The position numbers and the translations under genes are program-made. The notes under the pieces are model-generated. The model was given only the letters and a program-made list of their open reading frames with translations. It was not told the DNA's origin and made no database searches. Positions 50,940 through 60,147 of a stretch of 64,000 nt of DNA are shown here, piece by piece; position 1 is the first letter of the stretch, and each line of letters opens with the position of its first letter. This stretch comes from Acidovorax sp. NCPPB 3576 (GTDB lineage: Bacteria > Pseudomonadota > Gammaproteobacteria > Burkholderiales > Burkholderiaceae_C). The stretch covers positions 493,501 through 557,500 of the forward strand of contig NZ_CP097267.1 of the NCBI RefSeq assembly GCF_028473605.1. Direction: 5' to 3'.

Positions 50940-51944
50940 ATGAGTGATTCATTTCTGTCGCAGGAAGAGGTCGATGCCCTTTTGGAGGGCGTCACGGGCG
51001 AGAGCCAGAAGTCGGTCGAGGAAGCGACCGAGACCGGCGCGGTTCGCAATTACGACATCTCCAGCCAAGAGCGCATCGTGCGCGGCCGCATGCCGACGAT
51101 GGAAATCGTCAATGAGCGGTTTGCGCGCAACTTCCGCATCGGCCTGTTCAATTTCATCCGGCGCAGCCCGGAAATCTCGGTGGGTACGGTTTCGGTGCAG
51201 CGCTACAGCGCCTTCCTGCGCGAACTGGCGGTGCCTACCAACTTCAACATCGTCGCCATTCGTCCCCTGCGCGGCAGCGGGCTGATCGTGTGCGAACCAT
51301 CGCTGGTGTTCGGCATCATCGACACGCTGTATGGTGGTGTCGGCAAGTTCCAGACCCGCATTGAAGGGCGGGACTTTTCGCCGACTGAACAGCGCGTCAT
51401 CAACCGCCTGGTCGATGTGATCTGCGCCGAATACAAGAAGGCATGGCACGGCATCTACCCGCTCGATCTGGAGTACCAGCGTTCGGAGATGCAGCCGCAG
51501 TTCGCCAACATCGCGACCCCCAGCGAAATCGTGGTGTCCACCGCGTTCCAGCTGGAGATCGGTGATCTGTCCGGCGCGATTCATATCTGCATGCCCTATG
51601 CGACGCTGGAGCCCATCCGCGACGTGCTGTATTCGTCCACGCAAGGTGATTCCATCGAGGTGGATCGTCGTTGGGTGCGCGTGCTCACCCGGGAAATCCA
51701 GGCCGCCGAGGTGACGCTGGTGGCCGAGCTCGCCAAAGCCGATGCCACGGTGGAACAGTTGCTGGCCATGAAGCCTGGGGATTTCATCGAGCTCGACCGG
51801 GAGCCTCGCATCCGTGCCTCCATCGGAGGCGTGCCCATTTTTGAGTGCCAGTACGGCACGCACAACGCGAAATACGCCATCCGGATCGAGGAGTGCCTGC
51901 GCAACGCCGATCTGAGCTGGCTGGGAGAAAAGAATGTCAACTGA
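50940..51944 (+). CDS. fliM: Motor switch protein FliM
   Basis: 334 residues. The N-terminal CheY-P-binding peptide is FLSQEEVDALLEGVTGE. The middle CheC-like domain has NFIRRSPEISVGTVSVQRYS and LIVCEPSLVFGIIDTLYGG. The C-terminal SpoA domain ends the protein (ECLRNADLSWLGEKNVN). It couples CheY-P to rotation direction. It overlaps fliN by 11 bases. Confidence 0.97.
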   Translation: MSDSFLSQEEVDALLEGVTGESQKSVEEATETGAVRNYDISSQERIVRGRMPTMEIVNERFARNFRIGLFNFIRRSPEISVGTVSVQRYSAFLRELAVPTNFNIVAIRPLRGSGLIVCEPSLVFGIIDTLYGGVGKFQTRIEGRDFSPTEQRVINRLVDVICAEYKKAWHGIYPLDLEYQRSEMQPQFANIATPSEIVVSTAFQLEIGDLSGAIHICMPYATLEPIRDVLYSSTQGDSIEVDRRWVRVLTREIQAAEVTLVAELAKADATVEQLLAMKPGDFIELDREPRIRASIGGVPIFECQYGTHNAKYAIRIEECLRNADLSWLGEKNVN

Positions 51945-52374
51945 AGGCGACAACGACAACAAGGACGCTGGCGCGGCGGACGATCCGTTTGCGGGCTGGG
52001 CCGAGGCGCTGGAAGAGCAAAAGCGCACGGACGAGCCTTCAGCGGACCAGGGTGGGCCGCTGGCGGGAGACCCGGTGCGGCCTTTCTCTACCAACTCGGA
52101 CTCTCCGGTCAACGACATCAACATGGTGCTGGACATTCCGGTGCAGTTGTCGGTGGAACTGGGCCGGACCAAAGTGCCGATCAAGTACATCCTGCAATTG
52201 GCGCAGGGCTCGGTGGTTGAACTCGACGCATTGGCAGGCGAGCCCATGGACGTGCTGGTCAATGGCTACCTCATCGCCCAGGGCGAGGTGGTGGTGGTGA
52301 ACGACAAATTCGGGATTCGCCTGACCGATGTGGTCACGCCATCGGAACGCCTGCGAAGGGTCAGCCGTGGATAG
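51934..52374 (+). CDS. fliN: Motor switch protein FliN
   Basis: 146 residues. A disordered acidic N-terminus is followed by the SpoA domain: NDINMVLDIPVQLSVELGRT, KVPIKYILQLAQGSVVELDA, VLVNGYLIAQGEVVVVNDKF. FliN forms the lower C-ring and binds FliH. It overlaps fliM by 11 bases and the likely fliO start by 8 bases. Confidence 0.96.
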   Translation: MSTEGDNDNKDAGAADDPFAGWAEALEEQKRTDEPSADQGGPLAGDPVRPFSTNSDSPVNDINMVLDIPVQLSVELGRTKVPIKYILQLAQGSVVELDALAGEPMDVLVNGYLIAQGEVVVVNDKFGIRLTDVVTPSERLRRVSRG

Positions 52375-52747
52375 CGCGGGCGGCAATATGACGCAGACGC
52401 TGGTCATCGTCGTGCTGTTCGTCGCAGCCATCGCGACGCTGCCCTGGTGGATAAAACGCATGCAGCAGCGGCAGGGCGGTGGCCTGGGCGCGGCTGCGAG
52501 CGCCGCCTCCAAGGTGGTGTCAACCGTCGGTATCGGGCCGCAGCAACGCGTGATCACGGTGGAAGTGGGGCCGGAGCATCAGCGGACCTGGCTGGTGCTG
52601 GGGGTCACGGCACAGCAGATCCGTTGCCTGCACGTGATCGATCCTTCAGCGCCTGCCGGTGTGCCCCGGGGCGTGGTTTCTGCTCCCTCCTTCGCCGATG
52701 AGGTGGCTGCAGCCAAGTTGCGGGGGCAAGAGGCACCCCATGGCTGA
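52367..52747 (+). CDS. fliO: Flagellar export component FliO
   Basis: 126 residues from a GTG at 52367 (GAAGGG upstream). An ATG at 52388 would give 119. One membrane helix near the N-terminus ([20 protein letters not shown]) is followed by a cytosolic beta-rich domain with [20 protein letters not shown] and [14 protein letters not shown]. This is the FliO pattern. It assists FliP ring assembly. It overlaps fliP by 8 bases. Confidence 0.85.
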   Translation: MDSAGGNMTQTLVIVVLFVAAIATLPWWIKRMQQRQGGGLGAAASAASKVVSTVGIGPQQRVITVEVGPEHQRTWLVLGVTAQQIRCLHVIDPSAPAGVPRGVVSAPSFADEVAAAKLRGQEAPHG

Positions 52748-53501
52748 TCGCTGGCCCACCTGGATTGGGGGGGCGTTGGCGGTCGCCGCTGCGGTTTTTG
52801 CCCCTGCGGCACTCGCGCAAGCGGCACCGGGCTCGTTGCCGGTGCTGGTCGGATCGGGCAACGCGGGCGCGAGCTTTTCAGTGCCCATTCAGACGCTGCT
52901 GTTTTTCACGGCCCTTTCTTTCCTGCCGGCAGTGCTTCTCATGATGACGGGCTTCACCCGCATCGTGATCGTGCTGTCGCTGCTCCGCCAGGCCATCGGA
53001 ACCCAGTCGGCACCGCCAAACCAGGTGATCGTGGGCCTGTCGCTGTTTCTTACCTTCTTCGTAATGGGCCCCACCTTCGATCGCGTGTACCAGGATGCTT
53101 ATGTGCCCTACACGTCGAACACCATCACGTTTGAACAAGCGCTGGAAAAGGCGGAGGCCCCCATGCGCGGCTTCATGCTCAAACAAACACGCCAATCCGA
53201 TTTCGCCCTGTTCGCCCGCCTGGCCAAATTGGAGCAGGGCGCCACGGCAGAAACCGCGCCCCTGCGCGTGCTGGTGCCGGCGTTCGTGACCAGCGAACTC
53301 AAATCCGCATTCCAGATCGGATTCATGATCTTCATTCCGTTTCTGGTCATCGACATGGTGGTCTCCAGCATCCTGATGTCCCTGGGCATGATGATGTTGT
53401 CTCCCGTGCTGGTCGCATTGCCGTTCAAGCTCATGCTGTTCGTATTGGCGGATGGCTGGAATCTGCTGATCGGCTCACTGGCCGCCAGTTTTGCCACCTG
53501 A
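52740..53501 (+). CDS. fliP: Flagellar export gate protein FliP
   Basis: 253 residues. It carries a cleavable signal peptide ending ALAQA, which is a FliP hallmark. Next come [40 protein letters not shown] and [20 protein letters not shown], and in the C-terminal half [20 protein letters not shown] and the helix [17 protein letters not shown]. FliP with FliQ and FliR forms the export channel. Confidence 0.97.
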   Translation: MADRWPTWIGGALAVAAAVFAPAALAQAAPGSLPVLVGSGNAGASFSVPIQTLLFFTALSFLPAVLLMMTGFTRIVIVLSLLRQAIGTQSAPPNQVIVGLSLFLTFFVMGPTFDRVYQDAYVPYTSNTITFEQALEKAEAPMRGFMLKQTRQSDFALFARLAKLEQGATAETAPLRVLVPAFVTSELKSAFQIGFMIFIPFLVIDMVVSSILMSLGMMMLSPVLVALPFKLMLFVLADGWNLLIGSLAASFAT

Positions 53502-53510
53502 GGAGCGCGC

Positions 53511-53780
53511 ATGACCTCGCAAATGGTTCTGACGATGGGGCGAGATGCCCTGACGTTGTTGCTGATGATTTCGATGCCGGTACTGGGCGCCGTCATGGTG
53601 GTGGGGCTGCTGGTCAGCATCTTCCAGGCCGTGACCCAGATCAATGAGGCGACGCTGGCCTTCGTGCCCAAGCTGATTGCTGCCATGGTGGTGTTCGCCA
53701 TTGCCGGCCCCTGGATGATCACTTCGCTCGTGGATTTCATCCGCAGAACCATCGAATCCATTCCGTCGGTCGTGTCGTGA
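53511..53780 (+). CDS. fliQ: Flagellar export gate protein FliQ
   Basis: 89 residues, two membrane helices. MTSQMVLTMGRDALTLLLMI and LVSIFQAVTQINEATLAFVP then KLIAAMVVFAIAGPWM match FliQ. It starts 9 bases after fliP and overlaps fliR by 4 bases. Confidence 0.96.
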   Translation: MTSQMVLTMGRDALTLLLMISMPVLGAVMVVGLLVSIFQAVTQINEATLAFVPKLIAAMVVFAIAGPWMITSLVDFIRRTIESIPSVVS

Positions 53781-54547
53781 TCACGTTTTCTGAGGCCCAG
53801 CTGGTGGCGTGGTTGTCACCGATCCTGTGGCCTTTTCTTCGCATATTGGCCATGTTCATGGTGGCCCCCGTTTTTTCCATGCGCGTGATACCGATGCGCG
53901 CCAAGATCGGGTTGGCCTTTCTCATTTCGGTGTGCGCGCAGGCTGCGTTGCCTGATCAGCCCATCATCAACATCAATGGCAGGGAAGCGCTCGGTGCCGT
54001 GGCTCAGCAACTGGCTGTCGGCGCGGCGATTGGTTTTGCGGTGCGCCTGGTGTTTACTGCGGTGGAATTGGCGGGCGAGGTGATCGGGCTTCAGATGGGG
54101 CTGAACTTTGCGTCGTTCTTTGATCCCTCCAGCAACACCCAAGTCAGCGCTGTGGCCCGGTTTTTCGGGCACATGGCCATGCTGCTTTTCGTTGTCATCA
54201 ATGGGCACTTGATGGTGCTGATGGCGGTGGTCAAGAGTTTCGACAGCTTTCCCGTGGACGGCCATTTCATGCAGGCCTTGGGCCAGTTGCGGCTGCATGA
54301 CCTGGGGGCCTCGCTCTTTTCCAGCGCCTTGTGGATCGCGTTGCCCATGATCGCCCTCTTGTTGTTCGTGAACATGGCCATGGGCATCATCTCGCGCGTG
54401 GCACCTCAGATGAATATCTATGCGGTCGGTTTTCCAGTGACGTTGACGGTGGGTTTACTGGGCATTGCTGCGACGCTGCCCATGCTCGAGCAGCCCGTCA
54501 TGGCATTGATGCAGCGATCCATCGATCTTTTCGCTTCACAGCGGTAG
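53777..54547 (+). CDS. fliR: Flagellar export gate protein FliR
   Basis: 256 residues with a GTG start at 53777 (GTGA overlap with fliQ). It has about six membrane helices. The text MVAPVFSMRVIPMRAKIGLA and LAGEVIGLQMGLNFASFFDP is typical, and MNIYAVGFPVTLTVGLLGI is near the C-terminus. It is the last gene of fliLMNOPQR and converges on the two-component genes with only 11 bases between. Confidence 0.96.
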   Translation: MITFSEAQLVAWLSPILWPFLRILAMFMVAPVFSMRVIPMRAKIGLAFLISVCAQAALPDQPIININGREALGAVAQQLAVGAAIGFAVRLVFTAVELAGEVIGLQMGLNFASFFDPSSNTQVSAVARFFGHMAMLLFVVINGHLMVLMAVVKSFDSFPVDGHFMQALGQLRLHDLGASLFSSALWIALPMIALLLFVNMAMGIISRVAPQMNIYAVGFPVTLTVGLLGIAATLPMLEQPVMALMQRSIDLFASQR

Positions 54548-54558
54548 ATGCCTGGCCT

Positions 54559-55188
54559 TTAGACCAACTGGTTGCGAATGGCGTACACCGTCAGTTCCGC
54601 ATTGTTGGTGAGCTTGAGTTTTTCCAGCACGCGAGACCGATAGACGCTGACCGTCTTGGGGCTCAGCATCAGCTCCTCGGCGATGTCAGACAGGCGTCTG
54701 CCGGACGCGATCTTCACCAAGGTCTGCAACTCCCTCTCCGAAAGCGCCTCGTGCGGCAATTCGGGACTGGGTTGCGCCAGGCTGTCGGCTAGCATCTGCG
54801 CCACTTCAGGCGTGAGGTATTTGCGGCCTTTCATCACGGTACGCACTGCTTCGATCAACTCCACGGGATCCCCCGCTTTGTTGGCATAGCCTTGTGCGCC
54901 AGCGCGCAAGCAACGCAGCGCGTATTGGTCCTCGGGATACATCGATACGACCAATACCTTGACGGCGGAGTCCGTCTCGCGAAGGCTTGCCAGCACCTCC
55001 AGGCCGCTGCGGCCTGGCATATTCAAGTCCAACAGCAATACATCGCAGGGAGCGGTGCGCAACACGTCCCTCAACTCGGAGTAGCCGCCGGCCTCTCCCG
55101 TCACCTGGATGTCCGGCGCCTCCGATAGCGTGTCGCGGATGCCCCTTCGCAGGACCGCATGGTCATCACACAACACGACCTGGATCAT
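54559..55188 (-). CDS. NarL/FixJ-family response regulator
   Basis: 209 residues. The receiver domain has VVLCDDHAVLRRGI, the phospho-Asp in VLLLDLNMPGRSGLEVL, and Lys in GYANKAGDP (KA rather than KP). The C-terminal LuxR-type helix-turn-helix is LSERELQTLVKIASGRRLSD followed by IAEELMLSPKTVSVYRSRVL. The start at 55188 overlaps the kinase gene by 4 bases. It regulates unknown targets; its position beside the flagellar and chemotaxis genes suggests motility or lifestyle control. Confidence 0.92.
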   Translation of the reverse strand: MIQVVLCDDHAVLRRGIRDTLSEAPDIQVTGEAGGYSELRDVLRTAPCDVLLLDLNMPGRSGLEVLASLRETDSAVKVLVVSMYPEDQYALRCLRAGAQGYANKAGDPVELIEAVRTVMKGRKYLTPEVAQMLADSLAQPSPELPHEALSERELQTLVKIASGRRLSDIAEELMLSPKTVSVYRSRVLEKLKLTNNAELTVYAIRNQLV

Positions 55189-56315
55189 GGTGCCTCCTCC
55201 TCTGAAATGTTCTGGGGTGTCAGCGGCACCGACAGGATGACAGCGGTCCCGCGGCCTGGGTGGCTGCTGATGTCGAGCCACCCTCCAACGGTACGCGCAC
55301 GTTCTTGAAGGCCTTTGAGCCCGAAAGATTTTGGTTTTTCCCGCATGGCCGGCTCCATGCCTCTGCCATCGTCGGTGACTTCGAGTGTGAGCACTCCTTC
55401 GCTGTCCGACAAGTCGACTCCGACCTGCCGTGCATCGGCATATTTGAAGACATTGGTCAGGGCTTCCTGCGCCGTGCGGTAAGCCACCAACTGAATGGCT
55501 GCGTCCACCTCGATTGTGTCCTTGCTGGTATACACCCGTGTGGGAATGCCCGTGCGCCGCTCGAAACTTTCCGCCAACCACTGCACTGCGGCCACCAGCC
55601 CCTGATCCAGGATAGGTGGACGGAGGTTCATCATGATGCGCTGACTCGCCTCGATGGCGTGCTGCAGCATCTCGGTTGCAGCCGCCGCATGGGCCTGCAT
55701 CCCGTCGTCCTTCGCATGCCGGCTGATCCACCCCACATCGAAGCGCACCGCACTCAGTGCGCCGCCGATGTCATCGTGGATCTCGCGGGCAATGGCTGCC
55801 CGTTCTTTTTCGATTGAGCTTTGCAAGTGTTCGGTGAGCTCTGCCAGCCGCCGTTCCGATGCGGCCAAGTCGGCGGTGGCTTTCTCTCTGGCGCGCCGTG
55901 CCTCGTGCACTTCGATCGCCCGGTCAATGACGTGTGGCAACCTCGCCATGTCGTCTTTGAGGAGGTAGTCCGCAATGCCTAACCGCATTGCGTCCACAGC
56001 CGCTGCCTCGCCGATGGCACCGGACAGCAAAACGAAAGGGGGGTGGGACTCTCGCTGCGCGACGACGCTCCATGCATCCAGTGCGGTGAAGCCGGGCAGG
56101 CGGTAGTCCGCAAGAATCAGATCGAAAGGCTCCGCATCAAGCTGCTCGATGAACGTGACCAGGGTGTCCACGTGGTGGATTTCATACACCACGTTGGCGC
56201 GGCGCAACGTAATGCAAGCCAACTCATGATCCGCTACAGAATCTTCCAAATGCAGGATGCGCAAGGGTCGATCCGTTACTCCTGAGGGCATAGGGAACGC
56301 TATCATAGGATACAT
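55185..56315 (-). CDS. Soluble hybrid sensor histidine kinase (receiver + HisKA_3 + HATPase)
   Basis: 376 residues from the ATG at 56315; the start is uncertain, as Met codons at 56306 and 56291 also fit and none has a clear ribosome-binding site. The N-terminal receiver has RILHLEDSVADHELACITLR and phospho-Asp in FDLILADYRLPGFTALDA. A helical linker leads to the HisKA_3 phospho-acceptor His in RAAIAREIHDDIGGALSAV. The HATPase domain has VAYRTAQEALTNVFKYADA and VTDDGRGMEP, KSFGLKGLQERA. No membrane helix is seen, so it senses a cytosolic input or receives phosphate from another kinase. It overlaps its partner regulator by 4 bases. Confidence 0.85.
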   Translation of the reverse strand: MYPMIAFPMPSGVTDRPLRILHLEDSVADHELACITLRRANVVYEIHHVDTLVTFIEQLDAEPFDLILADYRLPGFTALDAWSVVAQRESHPPFVLLSGAIGEAAAVDAMRLGIADYLLKDDMARLPHVIDRAIEVHEARRAREKATADLAASERRLAELTEHLQSSIEKERAAIAREIHDDIGGALSAVRFDVGWISRHAKDDGMQAHAAAATEMLQHAIEASQRIMMNLRPPILDQGLVAAVQWLAESFERRTGIPTRVYTSKDTIEVDAAIQLVAYRTAQEALTNVFKYADARQVGVDLSDSEGVLTLEVTDDGRGMEPAMREKPKSFGLKGLQERARTVGGWLDISSHPGRGTAVILSVPLTPQNISEEEAP

Positions 56316-56471
56316 ATTGGAACAAACAAGGGTGTTTGTCCCGTGCGGCGGTGATCGAAGAAAGCCGAGAGAATGGTTTGCATGGGACGTTTTGCCAGTG
56401 GAGTCCGCCACCAGCGTCTTGCCGAGTTGGAATTTGTTTGCCCTGCAGCCGTTTGCAGTTCTGGAGAAACG

Positions 56472-56918
56472 ATGCAATCTACGCTAACTAGCCCTGGCGG
56501 CCCAGGGGTTCAAGTGCCAGTCATGGTTGCTGCAGAATTGCAAGACTCCTTGTTGGTCGTCATGCATGATCTGCACCGCTTGGAAGGCTTGCTCAGCCAT
56601 GCAACAGACAATCTGCTGGCCCGCTTTGGCGAAGCCAACGGTGCATTGACCGACGAAGTTGTCGGTGACTCGGCCGAGCTTGCGGCGCTGCGGACGGCCT
56701 TGCGCAGTGCAGTCACCGAACTGCAGTTTCAAGACATGGCATCCCAACTGATCTGGCACACAACTAAGGTGCTGCAAGGATGCGCTTTCCGTTTGGCTTC
56801 CGAAGCCATGGGCACCGAAGAGGGCGAAGAAGCTGCGCCTTTCGCCGAAATGGCCCCCGACCGTCCCAATCCTGTCACGCAGAGCGAAATGGATGCAGGA
56901 TCAATCGACCTGTTCTGA
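56472..56918 (+). CDS. CheZ-like chemotaxis protein (candidate second CheY phosphatase)
   Basis: 148 residues from the ATG at 56472 (CTGGAGAAACG upstream). It is helical: ELQDSLLVVMHDLHRLEGLL, then LFRQ-free helix ALRTALRSAVTELQFQDMAS, QLIWHTTKVLQG. The segment FQDMASQLI aligns with the CheZ active site FxDLTGQVI, keeping the Asp and Gln four residues apart. An acidic linker leads to the C-terminus AGSIDLF. It directly precedes cheY and cheA. I do not know a named family for it. A role as a divergent CheY-P phosphatase is inference from the motif and context. Confidence 0.6.
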   Translation: MQSTLTSPGGPGVQVPVMVAAELQDSLLVVMHDLHRLEGLLSHATDNLLARFGEANGALTDEVVGDSAELAALRTALRSAVTELQFQDMASQLIWHTTKVLQGCAFRLASEAMGTEEGEEAAPFAEMAPDRPNPVTQSEMDAGSIDLF

Positions 56919-56969
56919 GCACGCGCCCGTAACTGGTTACCTTATATATTCAAGTGAGTGGAGCCCTAC

Positions 56970-57332
56970 ATGCAATCGATTCTTGCCGTTGATGATTCAC
57001 CGTCCATGCGAAAGATGGTGTCCTTCACCCTGACCGGGGCGGGGTATCACGTGGTGGAGGCGGTAGACGGGCAAGACGCGCTCGAAAAGGCTGAAACCCA
57101 CGACATTCATCTGGTGCTGGCAGACCAGAACATGCCAAGACTCGATGGAATCGGTTTGACCCGCAAGCTGCGTGAGCATCCCCGGTTCAAGACCATTCCC
57201 ATTTTGATTCTCACGACTGAGTCGAGCGACCAGATGAAGCAAGCGGGACGTTCCGCAGGCGCCACAGGCTGGCTGGTCAAACCTTTTGACCCGAACCGCT
57301 TGATCGAAGTGATTCAAAAAGTCATTCGCTAA
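56970..57332 (+). CDS. cheY: CheY-like response regulator (che operon copy)
   Basis: 120 residues starting MQSILAVDDSPSMRKMVSFT at 56970 after GTGGAG. Phospho-Asp in LVLADQNMPRLDGIGL, Thr in ILTTESS, Lys in WLVKPFDP. Single receiver domain without output. It is distinct from the CheY encoded beside cheZ (14871-15257) and is 39 bases upstream of cheA, so CheA probably phosphorylates it directly. It may work with the CheZ-like neighbour. Confidence 0.93.
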   Translation: MQSILAVDDSPSMRKMVSFTLTGAGYHVVEAVDGQDALEKAETHDIHLVLADQNMPRLDGIGLTRKLREHPRFKTIPILILTTESSDQMKQAGRSAGATGWLVKPFDPNRLIEVIQKVIR

Positions 57333-57371
57333 CGCCATCGCGCGCAGATAACCTAAGTACTGGAGCCCCTA

Positions 57372-59522
57372 ATGGCGGACACCTATCAAGAAGGCGCGGG
57401 CGGCGGCGCGGATTTCGATCTCAGTCAGTTTTATCAGATCTTCTTCGAAGAAGCGGGCGAGAACCTGGACCAGATGGAGCACATGCTCCTGGATCTGGAT
57501 CTGAGTGCCGCCAATGACGAAGAATTAAACGGCATTTTCCGTTGTGCGCACTCCATTAAGGGAGGTGCTGCGACTTTCGGTTTTTCCGACGTCGCTGAAC
57601 TGACCCACCAAATGGAATCGCTGCTGGATCGCTTGCGGCGCCATGAGTTGCAGCCTATCCCCCAGATGGTGGATGTATTGCTGGAGTCTGCCGATGCCTC
57701 CCGTAGCCTGCTGGCACGTCACCAAGCCGGAGGCCAAGGTGAAGCCGTGTCCACTGCTGCGCTCGTGCGTCGCATCAGTGAATTGGCGGCTGGCAATGTT
57801 CCCGCTGAGCCCGTTGCTGCTGTGGCACCGCCGCCAGCACCAGCGGCCCCCGTGGTTGTGCCATCCATTGTTGCGCCTCCGCCAGCCATTCCCACGGCAG
57901 CTGCACCCGGCGGTTCCCGCTCACTCGAGATCCGTATCGGTCCGCTGGAGCGTCTTGAACAGGCGGATGCCATCAAGGAGTTGTTCCGCGATATTCCGGG
58001 GTTGGGTTCGATTCGTGACGTTGCGTCCGAGGAGCCAGGTGTCCGACGGTTCGCTGTAGAGACGACCTCTACCAACGATGATCTGCTGGATCTGTTCGCT
58101 TTCCATGTCTCGAAAGATCAGGTGAGGATCAGTGCAGAGGGCGGTGCATCGGCAGTGGACGCTGATCCGGAAGCTGCGTTGCTGCAAGCCACGGAGGCTT
58201 CCGCTGAAGCACCTTATGGTTTCTTCAATGGATCCCCCGGAATGCCGAGCGAGCGGGTAGAAACAGTCGCTGGGAGTGTGGCGGATGCGCCCTCTACCAA
58301 GCAGCCTGTCAGCGCAGTCCGCACGGCCGAGCCCAAGGCAGTGAGCCAGGCGCAGATGGAATCCACGACCATCCGTGTGGCAGTGAACAAAGTCGACCAG
58401 TTGATCAATCTGGTGGGTGAGTTGGTCATTACCCAGGCCATGCTGGCGCAAAACAGCCGGGGACTCGATGCGGGGGCGTATCAGCAATTGCTTGCAGGCC
58501 TTGCCGATCTGGATCGCAACACACGGGACCTGCAAGAGTCTGTGATGTCGATCCGCATGATTCCCATGTCGATCGTTTTCAGCCGCTTTCCCCGGATGCT
58601 CAGGGACTTGGCCAACAAGCTGGGCAAGAAAGTCGAGATGGTCACGTTGGGCGAGGCCACTGAGCTGGACAAGAGCTTGGTCGAAAAAATCACAGACCCG
58701 TTGACGCACTTGGTCCGCAACAGTTGCGACCATGGCATCGAAATGCCAGCGGACCGGCTGGCTGCCGGCAAGTCCGAACATGGAACGATCACTTTGTCGG
58801 CATCCCATCAAGGGGGGTCTATCGTGATCGAGGTGCGCGATGACGGTAGAGGTCTTTCCCGCGAGAAAATCATGCGCAAAGCCAGAGAGCGTGGGCTCGA
58901 TGTCTCCGACCAGATGAGCGATGCGGATGTGTGGGGTCTGATCTTTGCTCCAGGTTTCTCTACGGCTGACGAAGTGACCGACGTTTCTGGGCGCGGTGTC
59001 GGCATGGATGTAGTGAAGCGAAATATCGCCGCACTCAACGGGTCTGTGGAAATCGACTCCGCGGAGGGTTACGGCATGCGGGTATCGGTGCGGTTGCCGC
59101 TGACGCTGGCGATCATGGATGGCATGTCTGTGGGCGTGGGCGAAGAGGTTTACATTCTTCCGCTGTCTTCCGTCGTGGAGTCTTTCCAGGTCAATCCCGA
59201 CGACGTCAATACGGTTGCGCAAGGATCTCAGCTGGTCAAAGTCCGGGATGAATACATGCCGGTCATTGCTCTGGAGAAAACATTCCAAGTCCCGCGGTTG
59301 GACCAAAGCAAGTCCAGCAACATCATGGTGGTGGTGGAGGCGGACGGCAGCCGGGTCGCTCTGTTGGTGGATGAGCTGCTTGGGCAGCACCAAGTCGTCG
59401 TTAAGAACCTGGAAACCAACTATCGCAAAGTGCCTAATGTGTCCGGAGCCACCATTCTTGGCGACGGCACCGTGGCATTGATTTTGGACACAGGTGCTTT
59501 GGTGCGGCGTGCTCGTCATTGA
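57372..59522 (+). CDS. cheA: Chemotaxis histidine kinase CheA
   Basis: 716 residues. Hpt domain with the phospho-His in FRCAHSIKGGAATFGFS (near residue 60); Pro/Ala linker (135-175); P2-like CheY-binding segment (about 180-260); dimerisation TTIRVAVNKVDQLINLVGEL; HATPase N-box LVRNSCDHGIEMP, DDGRGLSREKI, GFSTADEVTDVSGRGVGMDV; and a C-terminal CheW-like domain ending VALILDTGALVRRA. It is the central kinase of the chemosensory array. cheW follows after 32 bases. Confidence 0.97.
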   Translation: MADTYQEGAGGGADFDLSQFYQIFFEEAGENLDQMEHMLLDLDLSAANDEELNGIFRCAHSIKGGAATFGFSDVAELTHQMESLLDRLRRHELQPIPQMVDVLLESADASRSLLARHQAGGQGEAVSTAALVRRISELAAGNVPAEPVAAVAPPPAPAAPVVVPSIVAPPPAIPTAAAPGGSRSLEIRIGPLERLEQADAIKELFRDIPGLGSIRDVASEEPGVRRFAVETTSTNDDLLDLFAFHVSKDQVRISAEGGASAVDADPEAALLQATEASAEAPYGFFNGSPGMPSERVETVAGSVADAPSTKQPVSAVRTAEPKAVSQAQMESTTIRVAVNKVDQLINLVGELVITQAMLAQNSRGLDAGAYQQLLAGLADLDRNTRDLQESVMSIRMIPMSIVFSRFPRMLRDLANKLGKKVEMVTLGEATELDKSLVEKITDPLTHLVRNSCDHGIEMPADRLAAGKSEHGTITLSASHQGGSIVIEVRDDGRGLSREKIMRKARERGLDVSDQMSDADVWGLIFAPGFSTADEVTDVSGRGVGMDVVKRNIAALNGSVEIDSAEGYGMRVSVRLPLTLAIMDGMSVGVGEEVYILPLSSVVESFQVNPDDVNTVAQGSQLVKVRDEYMPVIALEKTFQVPRLDQSKSSNIMVVVEADGSRVALLVDELLGQHQVVVKNLETNYRKVPNVSGATILGDGTVALILDTGALVRRARH

Positions 59523-59554
59523 GTCCCGCGACCCGTTGATATAAGGAGAGCCCT

Positions 59555-60046
59555 ATGGCTGGAGTGATGGAAAAGACCAATGAAGCGACTGTCTCTGGCG
59601 CCCGGGAGTATCTGACTTTCCGGTTGGATCAGGAGGAATACGGGATCGATATTCTGAAGGTGCAGGAAATCCGCGGCTATGAACCGCCCACACGCATTGC
59701 CAATGCACCAGATTTCATAAAAGGTGTGACGAATCTTCGTGGCACCATTGTCCCCATTGTGGACATGCGTTTGAAGTTCAGTTGCTCCAAAGCGGAATAC
59801 AACAGCTTCACGGTGGTCATCATTCTGAATTTACGCAATCGGGTGGTCGGGATCGTGGTGGACTCTGTGAGTGATGTCATGGAACTAAACTCCGATCAGA
59901 TCCGCGTCGCGCCAGAAGTAGAAAGCACTATCGACACCAACTGCATCGTTGGCCTGGGCTCTGTGGGTGAGCGCATGCTGATCCTGCTAGACATAGAAAA
60001 ACTCATGGCCAGCATGGATATGGGGTTGGTTTCCGCCAACGAATAA
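59555..60046 (+). CDS. cheW: Chemotaxis coupling protein CheW
   Basis: 163 residues. The CheW fold is shown by EYLTFRLDQEEYGIDILKVQ, EIRGYEPPTRIANAPDFIKG, VTNLRGTIVPIVDMRLKF and the final ILLDIEKLMAS. It links receptors to CheA. A ribosome-binding site AAGGAGAG precedes the ATG. No receptor (MCP) gene lies between cheW and cheR, unlike enteric bacteria. Confidence 0.97.
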   Translation: MAGVMEKTNEATVSGAREYLTFRLDQEEYGIDILKVQEIRGYEPPTRIANAPDFIKGVTNLRGTIVPIVDMRLKFSCSKAEYNSFTVVIILNLRNRVVGIVVDSVSDVMELNSDQIRVAPEVESTIDTNCIVGLGSVGERMLILLDIEKLMASMDMGLVSANE

Positions 60047-60147
60047 GACCGATAGCACGCCGCCACGCAACGGCTTCAGGAAAAGTCGACGTGGTTGCTC
60101 CATAACCACTGGCATGTGGACCACCGACCTCTCGAAGTGAAAGCAAC

